DNA of 30,005 nt from positions 1 to 30,005 of the forward strand of contig CAYFOM010000045.1 of NCBI GenBank assembly GCA_964344765.1, given 5' to 3'. A program made the translations under genes and the position numbers. This stretch comes from JACNIZ01 sp964344765 (GTDB lineage Bacteria > Planctomycetota > UBA1135). This document shows, piece after piece, positions 16,377 to 23,011 of the stretch (the first letter of the stretch is position 1; the number at the start of each line of letters is the position of its first letter). The notes under the pieces were generated by a model. The model was not told where the DNA came from and did not search any database. It worked only from the letters and a program-made list of their open reading frames with translations.

Positions 16377-17036
16377 CTAGACCGCGGATAGCACATAAAT
16401 CGTCCATGGCGCCACCTCGGTTTCACTAACCCAAGGTTGAGCGTCGTCGGCGTCGCACAAGATGTCTTCGACCGGGCGACGATCTTCAACGTCGAGCATG
16501 ATGATTTTGACTTTGTTGCCGCTGCTTGCGTTGCGGTTTTCAGGAAAGTCTTTCGTGGTGAACGAAGCCCATTCGTGCCAATAGATTTCCGGTGAAGAAA
16601 CTAAGCAGACGATGCAACCGCCGTCGGCTAAGCGGTTGAGAAGTTGACGGAAAAGAGTGACCTTCTTTTTGCGCGAAGGGATGTTGTCGAAAGTAAAGGC
16701 TGCGAGGATGAGATCGAAATCAGAGTCATCCAGAGCACTTAAGTCGCCATCCTCAACCAATCTGTAATCACCGTCGGCATCTTGCTTTTGAGCTAGCTGC
16801 AACATCTCATCGGCGATGTCGATTCCAACCAGCGGCGCGAAACCATGTTGCCGCAGGAAGCGCGTGGAGCGGCCGGCGCCGCAACCAAAATCAAGCGCTT
16901 TGGACCCGTTGACATATTGCTCAAAAATACCGGGCAGATCGCGAAACGCCAACCAGTAGGTGCCCGGGAACTCCAGCTTGGCGTAGGAGTCGGCACGCTG
17001 GGAGTCTTGATAGACGTTGGCGAAGTTCTTTTCCAT
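16377..17036 (-). CDS. Class I SAM-dependent methyltransferase
   Basis: A 219-residue protein with the class I methyltransferase core. Motif I is ALDFGCGAGRST (47-58), motif II acidic residue is Asp73 in VGIDIADEML, the YRLVEDGDLSAL stretch is motif III-like, and FDLILAAFTFDNIP (107-120) is motif IV. The N-terminal NVYQDSQRADSYAKLEFPGTYW region is typical of the Methyltransf_11/25 group. The length is normal for a free-standing enzyme. The substrate cannot be read from the sequence. It lies downstream of the GT-C glycosyltransferase on the same strand, 54 bp away, with a hairpin between them, so it may be co-transcribed and act on a related glycan or lipid, but that is only context. It converges with the secreted-protein gene ending at 16367. 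Confidence 0.9.
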   Translation of the reverse strand: MEKNFANVYQDSQRADSYAKLEFPGTYWLAFRDLPGIFEQYVNGSKALDFGCGAGRSTRFLRQHGFAPLVGIDIADEMLQLAQKQDADGDYRLVEDGDLSALDDSDFDLILAAFTFDNIPSRKKKVTLFRQLLNRLADGGCIVCLVSSPEIYWHEWASFTTKDFPENRNASSGNKVKIIMLDVEDRRPVEDILCDADDAQPWVSETEVAPWTIYVLSAV

Positions 17037-17065
17037 GGAAAGAAGATGTTAACCCAGCCACCATT

Positions 17066-17085
17066 GGATGCCGATCGGGGCATCC
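17066..17085 (-). other. Intergenic hairpin between GT-C gene and methyltransferase gene
   Basis: A perfect 7-bp stem ggatgcc / ggcatcc with loop gatcgg lies between the stop of the glycosyltransferase gene and the methyltransferase ATG. No T-run follows on the minus strand, so it is more likely an mRNA processing or stability element, or chance, than a full terminator. Confidence 0.35.
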
Positions 17086-17090
17086 TTGCA

Positions 17091-18782
17091 TTATTGAGAT
17101 CGCGGGAAGCCCACAGCTTGTTCCATTGTGAGTGGCGTATGTTCCTCGATGAGTTCCTGCGGCCACTTGGTTGGATCTGTAGTGGGCGAAAGAGCAGATG
17201 TCAGCACGTAATCGCCGTCAAATAGATGATCTAAGCTTCTGGTCCGACCCCAGAGCGATGGTTGCGCTTGGATTGGCGTATACAGCTGCGCAAATCGTGG
17301 GTCGTCAAATAATCCAGATCGCAGCGACCACGCGCCGTGTACATGGACGAATGTGGGTTGGATTTCCAAAACCCGATCTGCAACCAAAGCCCATTTTTCA
17401 GTGCGCATTAACGGTGCAAAATCGCGGTCGCACAAACCGGCCAAATCGTGAATTTGGAGCTTGGAGTAGATCAAGCATCCACCCAGGTCGGGAGTCAGCA
17501 GCGAGGCGTCGACGAGGTTTAATTTGTCTGCGTAGTGATTAAATTTCAATGCGACTTGCTCGGTCACCCTGCGCAATGAAATGGTTGGGGATTCGACAAA
17601 TTGATTGGTCCGGTTGAGGAATGGCGGTGTTGCGATTGCGAGTACGCCCACCAGAGTTAGCGAGTAAAAAATCTTAGCGGTAGCGGGTTCAACATCAGCG
17701 GATCGTGCAATCTCTGCAAATAAAGCAAATACCAGCATCGGAAAGAGCAGTAGGAACGGCGTCGCAAATCGAAATTCGGCCATCCAGTCTTGCGGTAATA
17801 AGCAGTAAATAGCCCAGGCGCAAAGCACGAAAGGAAGTAAGTAGATCGCTTGAGACGTGATTCGTCGTCGTGCAATGATGTGCAAAACCTCAATAAGCGT
17901 TATCGCCAACACCGGCCAAGTCGCCCAACCAAACATGCTTTGCAGCAGTTCGAATGAGTTGACCATATGCCCTTTGGAAAACGCTAAGAATTTAACGAAA
18001 CGCTCAAAGGTCGGGCCGCCCTTGGCATGAAAGGTATTGGGGACGATGTCGCCGAAATAGGAATAGCGGAATGCGATGTAGATGGATAGTGAAACTAGCC
18101 AAGCACCGGTAAAGCTAAGTAGTCGGCTTTTTTCCGCCCACCAAGGCGTCCGCCCATTCCAAATTAATAAAACTTGTACGGTTGGAAATGCAAACGCAAA
18201 GGCTAGGCCGTCGGGTCGGGTGAGGGCTAAAAGAGTTGCACAGATGCCTGCGAAAAATGCAATTTTGCCGGTCCGCCTATTGGGGTCCATTGCATAGCGA
18301 ATTGCCAGCAAGCAATAGAGAATCACTAGGCAGCCGAATAGTGCGTTCTCCAACCCGGAAGAGGTCCATACCACGTAACTGGTGCAAACCGAGGCAAAGC
18401 CGAGGGTCGCCGAGGTGGCGGCATCTCTCCAATAGGTCGCGCCGAATAGCTCGTGATTCAGTCGACTAATCAGCACAAAGGTGAAAAAGACCAGGACCAG
18501 GCTCAGAGCCTTGACTGCGGCAAATGCATTTGGAGAACTGAGAAGAAAGGCCGGCGAAATCAGCAGGGTCCAGAGCGGATTGGAAAACCCTTCGACAGCT
18601 TCCAATCCAGGCTGAGCAACCCATCCGTGATCGTGGGCCAAATTATGGGCATAGGCGAAGGAAATCCCGGCGTCGTCGATCAGCCACGGCCCAAAAATCG
18701 CCGAGTGAGCCGCATAAAGCGGGAAAAATAACAGCACCGGAAGCCAGAGGCGTAGCGAGCGGCTAGGTGCAGGAGAACTCAT
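17091..18782 (-). CDS. GT-C-type membrane glycosyltransferase, AftB-like
   Basis: A 563-residue polytopic membrane protein with many hydrophobic segments in the first 380 or so residues, then a soluble C-terminal part. The first extracytoplasmic loop has the GT-C style acidic pair in LIDDAGISFAYAHNLA (Asp36-Asp37 from this start), followed by EAVEGFSNPLWTLL and later FGDIVPNTFHAKGG. That set of motifs is characteristic of the AftB-like family, whose mycobacterial member transfers arabinofuranose from a polyprenyl phosphate donor. The donor and acceptor here are unknown, and arabinan synthesis is not implied. An in-frame start at 18896 would add 38 non-membrane residues and overlap the divergent gene; the ATG at 18782, just before the first membrane helix, is preferred. 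A methyltransferase gene follows. Confidence 0.8.
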   Translation of the reverse strand: MSSPAPSRSLRLWLPVLLFFPLYAAHSAIFGPWLIDDAGISFAYAHNLAHDHGWVAQPGLEAVEGFSNPLWTLLISPAFLLSSPNAFAAVKALSLVLVFFTFVLISRLNHELFGATYWRDAATSATLGFASVCTSYVVWTSSGLENALFGCLVILYCLLAIRYAMDPNRRTGKIAFFAGICATLLALTRPDGLAFAFAFPTVQVLLIWNGRTPWWAEKSRLLSFTGAWLVSLSIYIAFRYSYFGDIVPNTFHAKGGPTFERFVKFLAFSKGHMVNSFELLQSMFGWATWPVLAITLIEVLHIIARRRITSQAIYLLPFVLCAWAIYCLLPQDWMAEFRFATPFLLLFPMLVFALFAEIARSADVEPATAKIFYSLTLVGVLAIATPPFLNRTNQFVESPTISLRRVTEQVALKFNHYADKLNLVDASLLTPDLGGCLIYSKLQIHDLAGLCDRDFAPLMRTEKWALVADRVLEIQPTFVHVHGAWSLRSGLFDDPRFAQLYTPIQAQPSLWGRTRSLDHLFDGDYVLTSALSPTTDPTKWPQELIEEHTPLTMEQAVGFPRSQ

Positions 18783-18914
18783 GATTTGCCGGCCGATGTT
18801 ATTCGCGCCCTGAAAAAGAAGAAAGCCTGATGTGCCAAGACTTCGGGGGTCCGTTTTGTGTAAGGTGTTGGATCCTTGGGTGCAAAAAACACTCATAACT
18901 TCACCACGCCACTC
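18783..18914. promoter_or_regulatory. Divergent intergenic region, no clear promoter hexamers
   Basis: This 132-bp gap lies between the divergent glycosyltransferase and secreted-protein genes and must contain at least one promoter. TTGGAT (18868-18873) and CATAAC (18894-18899) on the plus strand are too far apart (20 bp) to be convincing. An A-run at 18884-18889 is present. No hairpin or operator-like repeat is seen. Confidence 0.3.
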
Positions 18915-19721
18915 ATGAAATTACTTCTCCCCTTCTTCCTTGCCATCGGTATGGCCTCCTCGGCGCAGGCCCAAGTCATTGACGTTGCCCAACCGATCGT
19001 CGAATTGCCCATCGCCTTTTTTAACCAAGGTAATTTGGTGCAAAGCTTCGAGCCGACCCAGGCAAACTGCTCTGGAGCTACATTCAAATTGCATTACTAC
19101 GGAACCGGCGGCACCATCACCGTCGAGCTGTGGGATGGCAATCCAGCTTCCGGCGGCACCATGATTACATCGGGTTCTGCTTGGGCTTATCCCGACGAGT
19201 GGGTCACCGTCTTCTGGCCGCCAGTACCCGTGACCGCCAACGCCGGTCCAGAGGCTTACTTCCTGAACGTGTCCTGCACCGACCTCGATATGGCCATCAG
19301 TGGAGACACCAGGGACCCGTACCCCGGTGGATTTTGCTACACCGGTGGTGGTGCCCACCCCTTTCCATGGTTCGATTACACCTTCTTCTCTTGGTTCACC
19401 CGCGAGCAAATGGGTCTAACCATCAACGGCGTTCCCGATGACATGAACGACGTCATGCTCGTTTCGCCAACACCCTTCGGTCAGGTTTCGCTGATGTATG
19501 CCTTCGGCACCGGCGGCCAGCAAGTGTGGAACTCCTTCTCCGGCACCTTGGTTACCACCGGCTTAAGCAGCAATGGTTTGACCGAACAGGGCGTCTACAC
19601 CATGGACGCAAACGGCAATCACAGCTTCCAGGCATACGTCCCGCCCGCCGCTGCCGGCTTGGTTCACGTCCAGGCTCTGGATTTGACCACCAACAAGGTG
19701 AGTAACGTCGTCGCCCTTTAG
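18915..19721 (+). CDS. Small secreted protein with shared C-terminal module
   Basis: A 268-residue protein with a classical signal peptide (MKLLLPFFLAIGMASSAQAQ). The ATG at 18915 is chosen for that reason over an upstream TTG at 18876 that would bury the signal. The middle is rich in beta-strand, Gly and aromatic residues ('CSGATFKLHYYGTGGTITVELWDG', 'GGFCYTGGGAHPFPWFDY') and may be a jelly-roll or lectin-like domain; this is a guess from composition. The last 85 or so residues form a module (VSLMYAFGTGG ... TMDANGNHSFQAYVP ... VHVQALDLTTNKVSNVV) like that ending the secreted protein at 14520-16367. I recognise this as a recurring C-terminal element of secreted planctomycete proteins. The terminator hairpin of the tRNA gene lies 46 bp downstream. 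No function is assigned. Confidence 0.85.
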   Translation: MKLLLPFFLAIGMASSAQAQVIDVAQPIVELPIAFFNQGNLVQSFEPTQANCSGATFKLHYYGTGGTITVELWDGNPASGGTMITSGSAWAYPDEWVTVFWPPVPVTANAGPEAYFLNVSCTDLDMAISGDTRDPYPGGFCYTGGGAHPFPWFDYTFFSWFTREQMGLTINGVPDDMNDVMLVSPTPFGQVSLMYAFGTGGQQVWNSFSGTLVTTGLSSNGLTEQGVYTMDANGNHSFQAYVPPAAAGLVHVQALDLTTNKVSNVVAL

Positions 19722-19761
19722 GGTTGATGGATTCCTAATCTCCGGAGTCTCTCCGGGTGAA

Positions 19762-19797
19762 CCAAAAAAGCCTGACGTCATCGCTGACGTCAGGCTT
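19762..19797 (-). terminator. Rho-independent terminator of tRNA-Phe, possibly bidirectional
   Basis: A perfect 13-bp inverted repeat pairs 19768-19780 with 19785-19797 around a 4-base loop. On the minus strand it is followed by a run of T (complement of 19764-19769), 7 bases after the end of the tRNA. On the plus strand the following gtgtttt is a weaker tail, so it may also stop the secreted-protein transcript. Each arm contains the octamer tgacgtca. Confidence 0.9.
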
Positions 19798-19804
19798 CGT
19801 GTTT

Positions 19805-19880
19805 TGGTGGGAAGAGGCGGAATCGAACCGCCGACACATGGATTTTCAATCCATTGCTCTACCAACTGAGCTATCTCCCC
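19805..19880 (-). tRNA. tRNA-Phe (anticodon GAA), CCA encoded
   Basis: A 76-base gene that folds into a full cloverleaf. The acceptor stem is GGGGAGA / TCTTCCC with one G-U pair and the D arm is GCTC / GAGC. The anticodon stem ATGGA / TCCAT surrounds TTGAAAA with GAA at 19845-19847, and the T arm GGCGG / CCGCC surrounds TTCGATT. The discriminator is A and the 3' CCA is encoded (complement of 19805-19807). GAA reads both Phe codons. A TATTCT hexamer (complement of 19896-19901) lies 15 bases upstream and is a plausible -10, but no good -35 is seen. A strong terminator follows immediately. Confidence 0.97.
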
Positions 19881-19993
19881 TTGGTGAGGGCGAAAAGAAT
19901 AGCAGGTCGGCGGGCTGACGGCTAGGTGGTTTTGGGGCAAAGATTTGACCGAAGTCTGGTCAACCGAGGGCAAAACGGCGGAATAATGGGGTC

Positions 19994-21448
19994 ATGGCAA
20001 CTATTCGCTCGCTTTTTAGGCTGGGGCTGCCGCTCTGGATTATTGCAATCACGCTCGCCGCGCCGGCAGCTGCGCAAAAGGAGGCCGATCAGGTCGTTGC
20101 GCCGGGGCCCGATGCACCGGCGGGAAAGGTGCTGGAGTGGAAGTCCGATGAAGACCAACCCTATTGGTACCGGCTTCCGGTTCCCGAGGCGGATCAAGCA
20201 AAGGCCGCCGAGGCCAATGGTGCCAGCGAGGCGTCGGCAGTGGTGGAAGGGCGCGGACCGGCGCTGATTTTGATGCTGCACGGTACCGGTTTGCGTTGGG
20301 GGTGGGCGTTTTGGAACTACCCGGGGATCAAAACCGGCAAGTGGCGGCCGAATGACATCGTCGTTGCGCCCGATGGCATGACTCCCGATGGCCGCGGCAA
20401 TTTCAACTTCATTCAAAACAAGGAAAACGGCGAGCAGATTGCCGGCCTGATCAAGGACTTCCGCAAGGCTTACGACATCGATCGCGTGTACCTCTACGGT
20501 CACAGCCAAGGCGCATTCTTCTGCTACTGGTTCGCCGGTGAATACCCCGACCTGGTCGACGGCATCGTGCCGCATGCCGGAAACGTGCTCAGCGTTCGCC
20601 ACAGCAAGCAAAGCCGTGACGTCGCCATCGGCATCGTGCACGGCATTGCCGACGCCGTCGTCACCGTCAATTGCGCCTTCCGCACCGCGCAGATTTACCG
20701 CGACGAGGATTATCCGATGGTCAAGTTGCATGCGGTGGAAGGTCTGACCGAGCAATCCGGTCACTGGCCGCTGCCGTATCAGGTCAGCCAAATGATGGAT
20801 TGGTTGGATAAGGTGACAGTGAACGATCCGGCAACCGCCGCCAAGATCATCCACGCAGAGCTTGAATTGGAGAAACCCGATCTAGCCACGGTGCGCATGT
20901 TGCTGGATCGCAGCGCCAAGATGCTCAAGAAGTACAAAGGCGACGACGCCGAAGATGTGAAGAATCTGCTCGATTCCGGTTGGGATCGATTCGGTTTGAT
21001 CGCGCAGGCGCAAATGCGAGATTTGGAAGCTCACACCGCCAAGCTGAAATCCAAGCCGAATTTCGGTGCATGGGTCAGTCAGTTCACCGCGATGAACGAG
21101 GTGTTTTACGACCACGACAACTGGAAGCCGGCGATGAAAAAAGCGCAGTCGTTGGCCGGTAAGCACAATAAAGCGGTGGCTAAGGCCATCTCCGGTTTGG
21201 GTGTGGCCAATCCGAAAGCATTCACTTCTGGTTTGAAAGCGTTGGAGACCGGATTCCTTTCACCGCGCTACGAAGAGCTTGTCATTCGCATGCAACGACT
21301 CGCCGCCAATCCGCCGAAGGGTGTCAAAGGTGACGATCTTCCCAAGCTTCAAGCGCTGGTGGATCAGCGCAAAGACGATTGGGCGGCCGGCAAGGAAAAG
21401 GCGCGCGAGCTGATCGTCGAGACCATTCGTAAAACTAAGTCGCTGTAG
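19994..21448 (+). CDS. Exported alpha/beta hydrolase, esterase/PHB-depolymerase-like
   Basis: A 484-residue protein with a signal peptide (RSLFRLGLPLWIIAITLAAPAAAQ). Residues about 88-270 are an alpha/beta-hydrolase domain: LILMLHGTG (oxyanion loop, 92-99), nucleophile Ser171 in YGHSQGAF, likely acid Asp220 in VHGIADAVV and His257 in QSGHWPLP. This arrangement is like LpqC/feruloyl-esterase/PHB-depolymerase-type esterases; the natural ester is unknown. Residues about 275-484 are an extra helical, charged domain (KLKSKPNFGAW, LDRSAKMLKKYKG) of unknown function, longer than a minimal esterase. The ATG at 19994 has no Shine-Dalgarno; an AATAAT lies 6 bases upstream. The stop TAG touches the convergent CAP gene's stop. 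Secretion or periplasmic location is inferred. Confidence 0.87.
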   Translation: MATIRSLFRLGLPLWIIAITLAAPAAAQKEADQVVAPGPDAPAGKVLEWKSDEDQPYWYRLPVPEADQAKAAEANGASEASAVVEGRGPALILMLHGTGLRWGWAFWNYPGIKTGKWRPNDIVVAPDGMTPDGRGNFNFIQNKENGEQIAGLIKDFRKAYDIDRVYLYGHSQGAFFCYWFAGEYPDLVDGIVPHAGNVLSVRHSKQSRDVAIGIVHGIADAVVTVNCAFRTAQIYRDEDYPMVKLHAVEGLTEQSGHWPLPYQVSQMMDWLDKVTVNDPATAAKIIHAELELEKPDLATVRMLLDRSAKMLKKYKGDDAEDVKNLLDSGWDRFGLIAQAQMRDLEAHTAKLKSKPNFGAWVSQFTAMNEVFYDHDNWKPAMKKAQSLAGKHNKAVAKAISGLGVANPKAFTSGLKALETGFLSPRYEELVIRMQRLAANPPKGVKGDDLPKLQALVDQRKDDWAAGKEKARELIVETIRKTKSL

Positions 21449-22975
21449 CTACTTGCCGGTCTGAAAAGTCCAGTCGTAACGCATTTCACGACCGCCCTGC
21501 TTCAAGCGGGCGCGGAATTCGGCGCGGTACTTGGCCTCCGATTCCAGCGGCGATTTGGCGGCAAATAAGTAGTGGGCCTGAAAACCCGGCGCACCAAAGC
21601 CAGCGTCGCCCATGTTGATCGGATAGCCATCGACTTCGGCGCCTTTGGCATCGAACAAGCGCAAGCTGACGTCGGTGAGTTGGCCGTACTTGTAGGACGT
21701 TGCCACCGAAATGGGCCAGCCGCGCTCGGCCTGATAAAAATCGGGCACGCTTTTGGGGATCGGATTGTCGCGCTTGGCGCGGCGGGGGACGTCGACCTGA
21801 CCGGGGCCTGGCACCATGACCCAGCGGCTGGGCAATTTGTGGTGATTGAGCCAGCGCGCGTTGTCGTTTTGCGCGTTTTCAATCCAAACCACCGAGTAGC
21901 CGCCGTCGGCGCCGGTGCCCATCGTGGTTGACGGATAGATGTACTCACTGCGGTGGAACAGCGTGGCAAATTCGTAATCGGGCTGCGTGGTCAGCTTGTA
22001 GCCGCCGCTTCCCCATTTCACATTGCCGCCCGACGCGAGCTTGCCTTCAGGTGTGTAGCCGGGAAGATTGGGATCTTCGTCGTGTACGTTGATGGAGCTC
22101 GAGCCGGATGGACCGTTGAGCTGCAAATACTCGGCGTGACTTTGCGCCGCGGCTAATCGTTTGCGGTCCAACGCCACCGGCTCCAGGCCGACGTGATTGC
22201 GCAGCTCGTTGGTGCGCAACCATGCGTAGCCAATGTCGGGGTCCAAGTCCTCCGGCAACTGCGGAATCGCTGACCCATCGGCGTTGGGTATTGCCGTCAG
22301 CGCAACTTGGTACTTGGTCCGGTGTTCGCTAAGTTCGATGCGATGCAAGCCGTGATCCGCATGAACCTGCGGATCGTCGCCCCAAAAACGCAGCCGGCCG
22401 TTGCGCCATGCGTAGTAATCGCCGCCGCTGCCGAAGCTGCCATCCAGATCGACGTCGAGGATTTCCAAAACGCCGTGTTGAGTCTTGGCGCGCGCCACCG
22501 AAGCTGGAGCGGCGAACCACTGCTCTTGCTTGGTGTAGAACAACACCGGCATCGGCAATCCGTCGCCGTCCGGACCGATTCCGGCGATATTGAACTCGAC
22601 CACGCCGGGCTTTTTACCGCCTTTGACCTTCAGCGGACGCGGACGCCCCTCGAAGTAGATGTGCAGCTCCTTCTTCTTGCGTTCCAACCGCACTGTACTG
22701 AGCAAATCCACCATCGGTCGCTGCGTCGGCAACCACGCATCGGTCGGCTTCAAACTGAAAACGCGCCCTTTGTCATCCGCCGGACCAGTTTCCAGTAGCG
22801 GGATCTCGATCTCGTAAGGCACGCGATCGGCGGCGATGAATTCCGCCTGCTTCAGCGGCACCGGTTTGTTGCCGGCCCGATTGAAGCCCTCACTCGCGCC
22901 CTCCGCCGACGGCGTAACGGCGGCAACCGTGCACAAAACGGTAGCCACAGCGAGCGAGGGGAGGATGGAGGTCAT
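21449..22975 (-). CDS. Exported CAP (SCP-like) domain protein
   Basis: A 508-residue protein with a signal peptide (ILPSLAVATVLCTVAAVTPSAEG). Residues about 35-235 are a beta-rich region of unknown type that includes an EF-hand-like loop DVDLDGSFG (174-182). Residues about 248-370 are a CAP/SCP domain: YAWLRTNELRNHVGLEPV, LAAAQSHAEYL (His280), NVHDEDPN (His298), YTPEGKLA (Glu310) and FATLFHRSEYIY (His341), i.e. the His/Glu cavity residues appear present. A further C-terminal beta-sandwich-like region ends at 508. CAP proteins bind lipids or metals or have other extracellular roles; none is assigned here. It is the last gene of the minus-strand run from def and may be in that transcript, though a TACTAT -10-like element (complement of 23007-23012) could be its own promoter. 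Confidence 0.88.
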   Translation of the reverse strand: MTSILPSLAVATVLCTVAAVTPSAEGASEGFNRAGNKPVPLKQAEFIAADRVPYEIEIPLLETGPADDKGRVFSLKPTDAWLPTQRPMVDLLSTVRLERKKKELHIYFEGRPRPLKVKGGKKPGVVEFNIAGIGPDGDGLPMPVLFYTKQEQWFAAPASVARAKTQHGVLEILDVDLDGSFGSGGDYYAWRNGRLRFWGDDPQVHADHGLHRIELSEHRTKYQVALTAIPNADGSAIPQLPEDLDPDIGYAWLRTNELRNHVGLEPVALDRKRLAAAQSHAEYLQLNGPSGSSSINVHDEDPNLPGYTPEGKLASGGNVKWGSGGYKLTTQPDYEFATLFHRSEYIYPSTTMGTGADGGYSVVWIENAQNDNARWLNHHKLPSRWVMVPGPGQVDVPRRAKRDNPIPKSVPDFYQAERGWPISVATSYKYGQLTDVSLRLFDAKGAEVDGYPINMGDAGFGAPGFQAHYLFAAKSPLESEAKYRAEFRARLKQGGREMRYDWTFQTGK

Positions 22976-23011
22976 CGGCGTTGGGGAGCGAATCCAGCGC
23001 CGAAATAGTAG

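Noticed and set aside
19945..19963. Inverted repeat ttgacc-N7-ggtcaa upstream of the hydrolase as an operator
   Set aside because: The stem is only 6 bp and there is no supporting promoter element at the right distance, so chance is likely.
19563..19973. A minus-strand open frame of 136 codons containing EIAQLVEQWIENPCVGGSIPP
   Set aside because: This is the well-known artefact of translating a tRNA gene; it runs through tRNA-Phe and its terminator.
19922..20854. A 310-codon open frame antisense to the alpha/beta hydrolase
   Set aside because: The sense frame has signal peptide, GHSQG and a catalytic triad; the antisense frame has no recognisable motif.
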